NCBI RefSeq assembly: GCF_033449965.1 | Contig: NZ_CP137761.1 | Location: 806,001-870,000 of the forward strand | DNA from: Bacillus sp. T3 | GTDB taxonomy: Bacteria > Bacillota > Bacilli > Bacillales > Cytobacillaceae | DNA length: 64,000 nucleotides | Direction: 5' to 3' | Shown here: piece after piece, positions 34,926 to 43,883 of the stretch | Layout: each line of letters starts with the position of its first letter | Position numbering within the stretch: position 1 is the first letter of the stretch | Notes under the pieces: model-generated | Told to the model about the DNA's origin: nothing | The model's input: the letters and a program-made list of their open reading frames with translations, nothing else | The model's database searches: none | Position numbers and translations under genes: made by a program

Positions 34926-35930
34926 ATGCTATTAAAAAGTAATGTTGAAAAGTGGGTAGGTTTAATTGTTGTTTTAAGCCTACTTTTGTTATTAGTGTGT
35001 TCCAGTGTTGTTTATGGCTACACTGATACTTCTTGGAAGGTTGCACTGGATTCTTTTACAAGCTTTAATGGTTCAAATGAGCATTTGATTCTTCAAACAG
35101 TACGTCTCCCGAGGGCGTTTATTGCTGCTGCTGTTGGTGCGAGTTTAGCGATTTCTGGTGTTTTATTACAAACCCTTACGAAAAATCCACTGGCATCCTC
35201 TGAATTTTTCGGCGTTAACGCTGGGGCTGGATTGGCTGTTGTCATTGCTGTGGCCATCTACCATTCAAGTAATCTTCAGCTGTTTACATGGGTATCATTT
35301 TTCGGTGCTGCAGTGGCAGCAATCTGTGTCTTTGCTGTCGGTTCCGTCGGACGTGAAGGCCTAACACCGATGAAGCTGACCCTTGCTGGTGCAGCTTTGA
35401 CGGCAATGTTTGCCTCATTAACCCAAGGCTTGCTCGTCATAAATGAAGCGGCACTAGAGCAGGTTTTGTTTTGGCTATCAGGTTCAGTTGCTGGAAGAAA
35501 ATTAGAAAATTTAATGTCGGTATTGCCGTACCTATCATTTGGTTGGGTTATTGCACTTATCATTTCTGGTAAATTGAATGTGTTTGCGATGGGGGAGGAC
35601 GTAGCTAAGGGACTAGGATTAAATACAGGTTTTATCAAAGTGATCGCCGTGATCATAGTCATTCTTTTATCAGGTGGAGCAGTTGCCGTGGCAGGTCAAA
35701 TTGCTTTTATTGGGATAGTTATACCTCATGTAACTCGTGCAATCGTGGGGACGGACCATCGCTGGTTGATTCCCTATTCTGCGTTATTAGGTGGGATTCT
35801 CTTAATCGCAGCTGATATCGCAGCACGTTATATTGTGATGCCAGAGGAAATGCCTGTTGGGGTCATGACGGCTATTATTGGAACTCCATTCTTTATTTAT
35901 CTTGCTAGAAGGGGGTTCAATGGACGATGA
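34926..35930 (+). CDS. FecCD-type siderophore ABC permease, subunit 1
   Basis: This 334-aa permease has about nine to ten membrane helices. Family blocks are LPRAFIAAAVGASLAISGVLLQ and GQIAFIGIVIPHVTRAIVG. It pairs with the next gene to form the membrane channel. The stop overlaps the next start by 4 bp. Confidence 0.92.
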   Translation: MLLKSNVEKWVGLIVVLSLLLLLVCSSVVYGYTDTSWKVALDSFTSFNGSNEHLILQTVRLPRAFIAAAVGASLAISGVLLQTLTKNPLASSEFFGVNAGAGLAVVIAVAIYHSSNLQLFTWVSFFGAAVAAICVFAVGSVGREGLTPMKLTLAGAALTAMFASLTQGLLVINEAALEQVLFWLSGSVAGRKLENLMSVLPYLSFGWVIALIISGKLNVFAMGEDVAKGLGLNTGFIKVIAVIIVILLSGGAVAVAGQIAFIGIVIPHVTRAIVGTDHRWLIPYSALLGGILLIAADIAARYIVMPEEMPVGVMTAIIGTPFFIYLARRGFNGR

Positions 35931-36979
35931 ATCAATACAAAAATGTAAGATTACTTAATGGAAAAATATCTTACCTAATGAATATACGTGCATTATTCGT
36001 GTTTTTTAGCTTGCTGTTTTTGACTGCAGCCGTTTTTGTTGTTAGTACAGGTCTTGGTGAAATGAAAATAGGTCCCTTAAGTGTCCTTGAAGTGCTTTTT
36101 GGTGGAGGAACAGACATGGACCGCTTGATCATACAGACCTTTCGCTTACCTAGAATCATTGTTGCAATGATGGTTGGGATGGGCTTAGCTGTCGCTGGCG
36201 GCATTCTCCAGGGAATGATCCGCAATCCTTTAGCCTCTCCAGATATTTTAGGGATTACAGGTGGAGCTGCCGTTGCAGTTGTAGGATTTTTAGCTTTTTT
36301 TAGTGATGAAAATAATGCGTTAACGGTAAGTATCAAATGGATGCCTGTTGCTGCATTTTTCGGTGCAGTAATGGTAGCTTTTCTTGTTTATTTTTTGGCT
36401 TGGAAAAATGGAGTTTCGCCAATCAGACTTGTTTTAATCGGCATTGGAATCATGACGTTAATGAAGGCTTTAACCACCCTGATGATGGTTTTCGGTCCAA
36501 TCTATCAAGCAAGTCAGGCAAATATTTGGATTACCGGAACCGTCTACGGATCAAATTGGGATAATGTTTCAGTACTTGTTCCGTGGATTTTCATCCTGTT
36601 AATCATTACGTTTATTTATGCTCGCCATATTAATATTCAAGAGCTTGGTGATGAAATAGCCATCGGCTTAAGCGGAGAGATTCAACGACAACGCCTCGTA
36701 CTATTGTTGCTAAGTACTGGACTAATTGGCGGGTCGGTAGCGTTTGCGGGTGGGATTGGGTTTGTTGGCTTAATGGCGCCACATATGGCGCGAAGATTAG
36801 TTGGGTCTGCATTTGGGGCACTATTACCTGTTTCAGCACTAATCGGAGCGATTCTTGTGATAGCGGCAGATTTAATTGGACGGACTCTATTTTCACCTCT
36901 TGAAATCCCTGCAGGGGTATTTACTGCCAGCATTGGCGCACCTTATTTTATATACCTATTATTTAAAGCACGACAATAA
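35927..36979 (+). CDS. FecCD-type siderophore ABC permease, subunit 2
   Basis: This 350-aa permease shows LPRIIVAMMVGMGLAVAGGILQ and GGIGFVGLMAPHMARRLVG. Its ATG overlaps the upstream stop (ATGA), so the two are made together. Confidence 0.92.
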   Translation: MNQYKNVRLLNGKISYLMNIRALFVFFSLLFLTAAVFVVSTGLGEMKIGPLSVLEVLFGGGTDMDRLIIQTFRLPRIIVAMMVGMGLAVAGGILQGMIRNPLASPDILGITGGAAVAVVGFLAFFSDENNALTVSIKWMPVAAFFGAVMVAFLVYFLAWKNGVSPIRLVLIGIGIMTLMKALTTLMMVFGPIYQASQANIWITGTVYGSNWDNVSVLVPWIFILLIITFIYARHINIQELGDEIAIGLSGEIQRQRLVLLLLSTGLIGGSVAFAGGIGFVGLMAPHMARRLVGSAFGALLPVSALIGAILVIAADLIGRTLFSPLEIPAGVFTASIGAPYFIYLLFKARQ

Positions 36980-37035
36980 ATCAGAAAGACTAGGTAAAGC
37001 TTATTGGAACAAAACCAAGTAAAGGTGTGAAAAAA

Positions 37036-37857
37036 ATGAATACGGCGATTGAAACAAATCATCTGAGTCTTTCATATGGAGATACGATAATAATTGAAGA
37101 TTTAAATGTAAAAATCCCTAAGGGGGAGATTACTGTTTTTATCGGTGGAAATGGCTGTGGTAAATCAACACTGCTTCGCTCGATTGCCCGATTACTTAAA
37201 CCAAAAACTGGCACTGTACTGCTTGATGGCGCTACTATTGCCAATATGTCAACAAAAAACGTAGCTAAGAAAATGGCGATCTTACCGCAATCACCCATTG
37301 CTCCAGAAGGATTAACGGTACTACAGCTTGTTAAACAAGGGCGTTATCCTTATCAATCATGGTTAAAGCAATGGTCAAAAGACGACGAACTAAAGGTAGA
37401 GGCTGCCTTAAAAGCAACAGGCATGGAGCTATTTAAGGATCGAAGTGTTGATTCTTTATCAGGTGGACAGAGACAGCGTGCGTGGATTGCCATGACACTT
37501 GCCCAAGACACCGAGGTCATTCTATTGGATGAACCAACCACCTATTTAGATATGACCCATCAAATAGAAATTCTTGATTTGTTATTTGAATTAAATGAGC
37601 AAGAAAACCGAACCATTGTGATGGTGCTACATGATTTAAATTTGGCCTGTCGCTATGCCCATAATATTGTAGCGATTAAGGATCGGACAATTTATGCACA
37701 AGGTAAGCCGGAAACTATTATGAACAGTCATCTCGTCATGAATGTATTTAATATGAAATGTGAAGTCACAATCGATCCGTTATTTGGTACACCTTTGTGC
37801 ATCCCTTACGGTAAGGGGAGATTCATTCAACAAAAGGGGAAGGTAGTACATGGCTAA
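37036..37857 (+). CDS. Siderophore ABC transporter ATP-binding protein (YusV/FecE-like)
   Basis: This 273-aa ATPase starts at the ATG at 37036 after AAAGGTG. Walker A is GGNGCGKST, signature LSGGQRQR, Walker B VILLDEPTTYLD, and the switch His is in VLHDLN. It powers ferric-siderophore import with the two permeases. Its 3' end overlaps the next gene by 8 bp. Confidence 0.92.
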   Translation: MNTAIETNHLSLSYGDTIIIEDLNVKIPKGEITVFIGGNGCGKSTLLRSIARLLKPKTGTVLLDGATIANMSTKNVAKKMAILPQSPIAPEGLTVLQLVKQGRYPYQSWLKQWSKDDELKVEAALKATGMELFKDRSVDSLSGGQRQRAWIAMTLAQDTEVILLDEPTTYLDMTHQIEILDLLFELNEQENRTIVMVLHDLNLACRYAHNIVAIKDRTIYAQGKPETIMNSHLVMNVFNMKCEVTIDPLFGTPLCIPYGKGRFIQQKGKVVHG

Positions 37858-38623
37858 CAGGATGAGCTTAACTGAAGAAGAACTGACGGAGCTTAAACGT
37901 CTCCGTTTGACAGAAAAAAGAGTGTCATCTGAGCTTTCTGTGCCCTTACATGAAATCATGAATGATAGAGAAGGCTGCCTAGCATATTTACAACGTGTTA
38001 AGGAAGAAGTCGGCGCTCCGAACGATAAGGTTGCAGTTTCGATCCTGATGAAACGGTACGCATTTCTTCCTGCTATTTATTTGTACGCGATGACCGTTTG
38101 GAACAAACGTCTGAATATTACGTTTGAAAATGTATCGATTGAGTCCAGCTATCAAGGAGATTTGTGGCTTCCTTCTTTCTGTTTTAATGATTTAAGCTTC
38201 TTTGAAGCATCTGAACCACGTCATGAATGGCGTCGTGAGGCAGTAGCAGAAGTGTTTGCCAAGCATATATTTCCATTGATGAATGCTTTTGTTCGTATTT
38301 CGAAAATCTCGAAGTATATTTTATGGGAAAACATTGCCGTATACATCTTTTGGTTGTACGAATCTTTTCTAAATGAATGTAAAGATGATGCAGTTAGAGA
38401 AAGAGCTGTCGATGACTTTCAATTTATCGTAAAGCATGCGAGTGGTGAGTTATTCGGTGATTACCACCAAAATCCATTAACCAAATACTACACGAAATCT
38501 GTATATAACAAGGAACAAAATAGAGAAGTCCGGGTAAGGACAACCTGCTGCTTTACAAATCAATTAAAAAAGAACATGAAAAGTTGTAATATCTGTCCGG
38601 TTACTTGTAATAAATTAAAATAA
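37850..38623 (+). CDS. FhuF-like ferric-siderophore reductase
   Basis: This 257-aa protein ends with the two-iron cluster motif CCFTNQLKKNMKSCNIC, a Cys-Cys-x11-Cys-x2-Cys arrangement typical of FhuF/FchR proteins (usual spacing x10), followed by PVTC. Such proteins reduce iron in imported siderophores to release it. It starts inside the ATPase gene with GGGGAAGG upstream, so it is part of the Fur-controlled operon. Confidence 0.8.
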   Translation: MANRMSLTEEELTELKRLRLTEKRVSSELSVPLHEIMNDREGCLAYLQRVKEEVGAPNDKVAVSILMKRYAFLPAIYLYAMTVWNKRLNITFENVSIESSYQGDLWLPSFCFNDLSFFEASEPRHEWRREAVAEVFAKHIFPLMNAFVRISKISKYILWENIAVYIFWLYESFLNECKDDAVRERAVDDFQFIVKHASGELFGDYHQNPLTKYYTKSVYNKEQNREVRVRTTCCFTNQLKKNMKSCNICPVTCNKLK

Positions 38624-38663
38624 CGAGTTAGTTTGTCCATGTCATAATTGGGGAGAGGTTACG

Positions 38664-39581
38664 ATGGAACAAGCAATCCGGAATTTTTTTCTTTTTTTAT
38701 CGAAAAATAAAACAATGACCAAGCTCGCAAAGAAATACGGGTTGCGATTTGGTGCGTCGCGCTTTGTGGCCGGAGAAAGTATTGAACAAACTATTGAGGT
38801 GATCAAAGGATTGAACGCACAAGGTTTGTTGGTCACATTAGACTATTTAGGTGAATTTGTTGACAGTGAAGGAGAAGCAATTGAAGTAGCATCGCATTCC
38901 ATTAATGCAATTGAAGTGATCGGCCAAGAAAACCTGAACGTCCAGCTCTCCATAAAACTAACTTCATTAGGGTTAGACATTTCCGAGGAAGTAGTGATGA
39001 GAAATTTACATCAAATCCTGGAGACAGCAAAAAAACACCATGTGTTTGTTACGATTGATATGGAGGACTTCAATCATTGTCTAAAAACGATTGAGATTTT
39101 TAAAAAGCTTAAAGTTCAATATAATCATGTCGGAACGGTCCTTCAGGCCTATTTATTCCGAACGATGGAAGACATTATCGATTTAAGTCCATACTCACCA
39201 AATCTTCGTTTAGTTAAAGGTGCTTATAAAGAACCTCCATCCGTTGCCTTCCCCGAGAAAAAAGATGTCGATGAAAACTTCAAGAATATCATTAAGCTTC
39301 ACCTTTTGAATGGTCATTACACGGCTGTCGCTACCCATGATGATGTCATGATTGAATATACGAAACAATTCGTTCGTGAACACAATATTTCAACTGACCA
39401 ATTTGAGTTTCAAATGCTCTATGGCATTCGTCCTGAAAGACAATTAGAGCTTGTAAAAGAGGGCTATAAGATGCGCGTCTACGTCCCTTTTGGAACTGAT
39501 TGGTACGGCTATTTTATGCGCAGATTAGCAGAGCGTCCAGCTAATGTAGGGTTTGTGCTGAAAGGGATGCTAAAGCGCTAG
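38664..39581 (+). CDS. fadM: Proline dehydrogenase
   Basis: This 305-aa FAD-dependent enzyme oxidises proline to pyrroline-5-carboxylate. TIM-barrel motifs include LVTLDYLGE, QLSIKLTSLG and RLVKGAYKEP, and the C-terminal FGTDWYGYFMRRLAERPAN is diagnostic. In B. subtilis the equivalent paralogue (YusM/FadM) sits at the same place before fadN; the matching position is why I use fadM. No P5C dehydrogenase is adjacent. Confidence 0.88.
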   Translation: MEQAIRNFFLFLSKNKTMTKLAKKYGLRFGASRFVAGESIEQTIEVIKGLNAQGLLVTLDYLGEFVDSEGEAIEVASHSINAIEVIGQENLNVQLSIKLTSLGLDISEEVVMRNLHQILETAKKHHVFVTIDMEDFNHCLKTIEIFKKLKVQYNHVGTVLQAYLFRTMEDIIDLSPYSPNLRLVKGAYKEPPSVAFPEKKDVDENFKNIIKLHLLNGHYTAVATHDDVMIEYTKQFVREHNISTDQFEFQMLYGIRPERQLELVKEGYKMRVYVPFGTDWYGYFMRRLAERPANVGFVLKGMLKR

Positions 39582-39593
39582 ACCTATGCAGAC

Positions 39594-39659
39594 AGGGTCA
39601 AACCACAAAGCTACAATCTTGAACCGCGAACTTGTAAATCGTAGGTGAGGTCTGACCCT
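39594..39659. repeat. Small inverted-repeat element (66 bp, GGGTCAGACC type)
   Basis: AGGGTCAAACC at 39594-39604 and GGTCTGACCCT at 39649-39659 form an 11-bp inverted repeat with one mismatch. This end sequence resembles REP elements tied to IS200/Y1-like (RAYT) transposases; no such gene is in the window. It could also act as a terminator but has no T run. Confidence 0.5.
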
Positions 39660-39669
39660 AATCCCAAAG

Positions 39670-39801
39670 TTACTTCTTGAATTGGTTGTTTTGGCTATTA
39701 ACTTTATCGATACCGGCCATCTCTCCACCAGGTCCGGCATTACCTTTAACACTTGCTGCACTAACACCAGCTTTAGAAGGATTTTTCTTATGCTTCGCCA
39801 T
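39670..39801 (-). CDS. yuzL: YuzL-family small protein, 43 aa
   Basis: The frame runs from the ATG at 39801 (GGAGGTGATATATT upstream) to TAA at 39670 and starts MAKHKKNPSKAGVSAASVKG, then NAGPGGEMAG. Size, composition and position beside fadN fit the YuzL family of small Bacillus proteins of unknown function; the family name is from memory. It resembles small spore proteins in composition. Confidence 0.7.
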   Translation of the reverse strand: MAKHKKNPSKAGVSAASVKGNAGPGGEMAGIDKVNSQNNQFKK

Positions 39802-39875
39802 AATATATCACCTCCGTTTATAGATTACCCAAAATAATCAATCCTCATTTTTAAAAAATATTTCGCAAAGGAATA

Positions 39876-39904
39876 TTGATTAAATATTCAAAATATTCTA
39901 TAGT
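39876..39904 (+). promoter_or_regulatory. Candidate promoter of the fad operon
   Basis: TTGATT (39876-39881), 17-bp spacer, TATAGT (39899-39904). It lies 135 bp before fadN and 86 bp before the FadR site. Confidence 0.5.
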
Positions 39905-39989
39905 ATAGATATCCACTTTGATGGGCGTAAATCCAAGCTTAGAAGATGATGGATCAAATGAACTCAATTTAAATTTTTTTGGCACAAAA

Positions 39990-40009
39990 ATGAATGAGTA
40001 CTCATTCAT
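39990..40009 (+). promoter_or_regulatory. FadR operator
   Basis: The perfect 20-bp palindrome ATGAATGAGTACTCATTCAT matches the known Bacillus FadR (TetR-family) site ATGAATGAnTAnTCATTCAT. FadR releases it on binding long-chain acyl-CoA, switching on beta-oxidation. Confidence 0.9.
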
Positions 40010-40038
40010 AAAAACAAAGTGTCGAAGGAGGAAAAACA

Positions 40039-42426
40039 TTGATTCAACGGATAAACAAAGCTGCTGTATTAGGTTCAGGGGTTATGGGGTCAGGAATCGC
40101 TGCCCATCTTGCTAACATTGGCATACCAACACTATTACTGGATATTGTACCGAATGAAGTAACGGATGAAGAAAAAGCAAAAGGTTTTACATTGCAAAAT
40201 AAACAGGTTCGAAATCGTTACAGCAATCAAGCACTTCAGAAGCTACTAAAGCAAAAACCAGCACCACTTGCCTCTAAACAAAATCTCGCGTTAATAGAGT
40301 CCGGAAATTTTGAAGACGATATGGTCCGGCTCAAAGAAGTTGATTGGATTATTGAAGTTGTCGTTGAAAACTTAAACATAAAGCATAAAGTTTTTGAAAA
40401 GGTGGATCAGTATCGCAAACCGGGCAGCATTGTTAGCTCGAATACCTCTGGGATTTCAATCGAAGCTATGGCCGAGGGAAGAAGCGATGACTTTAAAGCC
40501 CACTTTCTAGGAACGCATTTCTTTAATCCACCCCGCTACTTAAAATTACTCGAAATCATTCCAACGAAGAACACAAAACAAGAAATAATTTCATTTATGA
40601 GCAAATTTGGAGAAGACGTCCTTGGGAAAGGAGTTGTACTTGCAAAGGACACGCCTAATTTCATCGCCAATCGGATTGGAACATACGGGCTACTCGTTAC
40701 ACTAAAACAAATGCAAAAGGGTGGCTATAGTGTAGGTGAGGTTGATTCCGTAACAGGACCTCTAATCGGACGCCCGAAAAGTGCAACGTTTCGGACGCTT
40801 GATGTAGTCGGTCTCGATACATTTGTTCATGTAGCCAACAATGTGTATGAGCAAGTTGATGGTGCTGAACAAGCAGTATTTGAAGTACCTGAGTTTATGA
40901 AGGAAATGCTGCAAAAGAATTGGATTGGCAGTAAGTCCGGTCAAGGTTTTTACTTAAAAAAAGGAAAGGAAATTCTTGAGTTAAATCCAGCTACGTTAGA
41001 ATACAGTGCGCAAAAGAAGCTTAAGGCTGCATCCATTGAAGGAAGCAAACAGGAAAAAGGCCGGGCAAATAAAATGAAAGCGCTTGTGTATGCAGAAGAC
41101 CGTGTCGGAACGTTATTATGGGATATTCTCTCACCTGTCCTCCTGTATTCTGCAGAGCAGCATGGCAAGATTGCCGATACAATCGTTGCGATGGATCAGG
41201 CAATGAAATGGGGCTTTGGCTGGGATCTTGGACCATTTGAAACCTGGGATGCAATAGGCATTGCGAAATCCGTTGCAAAAATGGAGGCAGAAGGTGCCAC
41301 TATTCCTGCTTGGGTTAAACAAATGCTGGCTGAGGGTCGTTCGTCTTTTTATCAAGAAGTTGAAGGCAAGCCTTGCTATTACCACAAAGGGGAATACAAG
41401 GAAATTCAACAAAATCCAAAATCAATAGATCTTAAAAGGTTAAAAAAACAACCGAAAAACATCATTAAGAAAAACACTGGTGCCAGCTTAATTGATCTTG
41501 GTGATGGAGTGGCACTCCTAGAATTTCATTCGCCAAACAATGCGATTGGGCCAGATATTACACAAATGATAAATGTCGCGATTGATGAGGTCGAAAAAAA
41601 TTACAAAGGACTTGTCATCGGCAATCAAGGGAAAAACTTCTGTGTTGGTGCAAACCTGGCCATGATTCTGATGGAGGCTCAGGATGATAATATTTTCGAA
41701 CTCGATTATGTAGTCCGCAGCTTCCAGCAAGCGATGATGAAAATCAAATATAGCAAAAAGCCGGTGGTGGTCGCGCCTTTTGGAATGACACTTGGTGGTG
41801 GGGCTGAGGTTTGCTTACCGGCAGCTTCCATCCAGGCTTCACTCGAAACCTATATCGGTCTTGTTGAAGCAGGAGTCGGCTTAATCCCTGGTGGTGGCGG
41901 TAATAAAGAGCTATATATCAAGCATCTAAATTCAATTCCGCAAGGGGTAGAGGTTGATTTGCAAAAGGTTGCCAATAGCGTTTTTGAAAAAATAGCGATG
42001 GCGAAGGTTTCAACATCGGCAGAAGAAGCGCGGGAAAATTTCTTTCTAGCTAGCAAGGATGGTGTCAGTGTTAATGGAGATCATCTAGTGTTTGATGCTA
42101 AGCAAAAAGTGCTGGATCTGGATCGTAAAGGCTTCAAACCACCGGTTCGTAAAAAAATCCCAGTGGTCGGCGAAACCGGCTACGCTACCTTATTGCTTGG
42201 GGCTCAATCGATGTACCATTCAGGCTACATTTCAGAACACGATTTAAAAATTGCCAAAAAACTAGCCTTTGTAATAGCTGGAGGAAAGGTCCCCTACGGT
42301 ACAGAGGTTGATGAGCAATATCTTTTGGAGTTGGAAAGAGAGGCGTTCTTAAGCCTAGTTGCCGAATCAAAATCTCAGCAACGGATGCAGCATATGCTGA
42401 TCAAGGGCAAACCACTGCGAAACTAG
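40039..42426 (+). CDS. fadN: 3-hydroxyacyl-CoA dehydrogenase / enoyl-CoA hydratase
   Basis: This 795-aa two-domain enzyme performs two steps of beta-oxidation. It starts at a TTG at 40039 after AAGGAGG. The N-terminal Rossmann domain has GSGVMGSGIAAHLA near 14-27 and HFFNPPRYLKLLEI near 155-170; the C-terminal hydratase domain has KNFCVGANLAMI and FGMTLGGGAEVCL. This order (dehydrogenase first) is that of B. subtilis FadN. Confidence 0.94.
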   Translation: MIQRINKAAVLGSGVMGSGIAAHLANIGIPTLLLDIVPNEVTDEEKAKGFTLQNKQVRNRYSNQALQKLLKQKPAPLASKQNLALIESGNFEDDMVRLKEVDWIIEVVVENLNIKHKVFEKVDQYRKPGSIVSSNTSGISIEAMAEGRSDDFKAHFLGTHFFNPPRYLKLLEIIPTKNTKQEIISFMSKFGEDVLGKGVVLAKDTPNFIANRIGTYGLLVTLKQMQKGGYSVGEVDSVTGPLIGRPKSATFRTLDVVGLDTFVHVANNVYEQVDGAEQAVFEVPEFMKEMLQKNWIGSKSGQGFYLKKGKEILELNPATLEYSAQKKLKAASIEGSKQEKGRANKMKALVYAEDRVGTLLWDILSPVLLYSAEQHGKIADTIVAMDQAMKWGFGWDLGPFETWDAIGIAKSVAKMEAEGATIPAWVKQMLAEGRSSFYQEVEGKPCYYHKGEYKEIQQNPKSIDLKRLKKQPKNIIKKNTGASLIDLGDGVALLEFHSPNNAIGPDITQMINVAIDEVEKNYKGLVIGNQGKNFCVGANLAMILMEAQDDNIFELDYVVRSFQQAMMKIKYSKKPVVVAPFGMTLGGGAEVCLPAASIQASLETYIGLVEAGVGLIPGGGGNKELYIKHLNSIPQGVEVDLQKVANSVFEKIAMAKVSTSAEEARENFFLASKDGVSVNGDHLVFDAKQKVLDLDRKGFKPPVRKKIPVVGETGYATLLLGAQSMYHSGYISEHDLKIAKKLAFVIAGGKVPYGTEVDEQYLLELEREAFLSLVAESKSQQRMQHMLIKGKPLRN

Positions 42427-42532
42427 GTCTACTAGTATCATAGATTTATCCAATTTGTGCACATAGACAGGTTCTACGTTCACTATTTGAAGAGTTTGCA
42501 CCCAATTTGTGCACTTATACCGAATCATTTTT

Positions 42533-42590
42533 AGCCCCCACGGAAAAGGAGACCTGAAACGGAAATCAACAGATAAACTTAACACAGCCA
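42533..42590. repeat. Palindromic repeat, copy C (truncated)
   Basis: Only the right half is present: AGCCCCCACGGAAAAGGAGAC, CTGAAACGGAAATCAACAG, then TTAACACAGCC, matching the right half of copy E. Just upstream, CCAATTTGTGCAC occurs twice, at 42450 and 42502. Confidence 0.6.
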
Positions 42591-42621
42591 TATAAAAAAA
42601 TAATGAAAGAGAGGGAATTGG

Positions 42622-43798
42622 ATGAAAGAAGCGGTGATCGTTCAGTGGAGCTAGAACCCCAGTAGGTAAAGCAAAAAAGGGGACATTGGCGCAAACACGC
42701 CCCGATGATTTAGGTGCTCTTGTTGTAAAAGAAACCTTGCGGCGTGCGGGTAATTACGAAGGAAATATTGATGATTTAATCATTGGTTGTGCGATGCCCG
42801 AGGCCGAGCAGGGGATGAACATGGCGCGTAATATTGGTGCTCTCGCTGGACTCCCGTATACAGTCCCAGCAATCACGATCAATCGTTATTGTTCCTCTGG
42901 CTTGCAATCAATTGCTTTAGCTGCTGAAAGAATTATGCTTGGTCACTCCGACACGATTATTGCTGGAGGAGCAGAGTCGATGAGCCTTGTGCCGATGATG
43001 GGCCATGTTGTGCGCCCAAATGCGAAGCTGGCTGAATCTGCACCTCAATACTATATGAGTATGGGCCATACCGCCGAGGAAGTGGCAAAAAAATACGGCA
43101 TTAGCCGTCAAGACCAAGATGAGTTTGCTGTAAGAAGTCATCAAAAAGCTGCGAAAGCAATCGAGTCTGGAAGATTTATTGATGAAATCGTTCCAGTTGA
43201 TGTGACCGTCCGTTCAGTTGGTAGCGATCATAAGCTTTACGAAAAAACCATAAGGTTTAACCAGGATGAAGGCGTTCGACTAGATACAAATGTGGAGACA
43301 TTAGCGAAGCTACGTCCGGCGTTTTCAGTTACAGGCTCCGTCACAGCAGGGAATGCATCACAAACAAGCGATGGAGCAGCAGCTGTGATGGTGATGGAGC
43401 GTGAAAAAGCAGAAGGTTTAGGTTTAGAGCCAATGGCAAAATTTCGTTCCTTCGCTGTTGGGGGTGTTCCGCCTGAAGTGATGGGGATTGGGCCAATCGT
43501 TGCGATTCCGAAAGCATTGAAAATTGCTGGCCTTGAACTTACAGACATCGGTTTAATTGAGCTAAATGAAGCTTTTGCATCACAATCGATTGCGATTATC
43601 CGCGAGCTTGGCCTTGATGAAAATAAAGTAAATGTAAATGGTGGAGCGATTGCACTCGGTCACCCGCTTGGCTGTACAGGAACAAAGCTGACTCTATCCT
43701 TAATTCACGAAATGAGACGTCGCAATGTCCAATTCGGTATCGTGACAATGTGTATTGGCGGTGGCATGGGAGCCGCTGGTGTATTTGAACTCATCTAA
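42622..43798 (+). pseudogene. fadA: Acetyl-CoA acyltransferase (thiolase), frameshifted near its start
   Basis: Removing one T at 42641-42642 gives a 391-aa thiolase from the ATG at 42622 (GAGAGGGAATTGG upstream) starting MKEAVIVSGARTPVGKAKKG. The rest is intact: NRYCSSGLQS holds the nucleophile Cys near 90, GGAESMS follows, and GHPLGCTG and CIGGGMGAAGVFEL give the His and Cys of the active site. It cleaves 3-ketoacyl-CoA to acetyl-CoA. The length equals the B. subtilis FadA, so sequence error is likely. Confidence 0.9.
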
Positions 43799-43883
43799 CG
43801 TTTGGGTGTCACTGTTTTTTCACCTTGTCCAATTTACTAAAGAAAAACTTAAACTATTAATTTTTTGAAAAGAGGGAAGAAGT

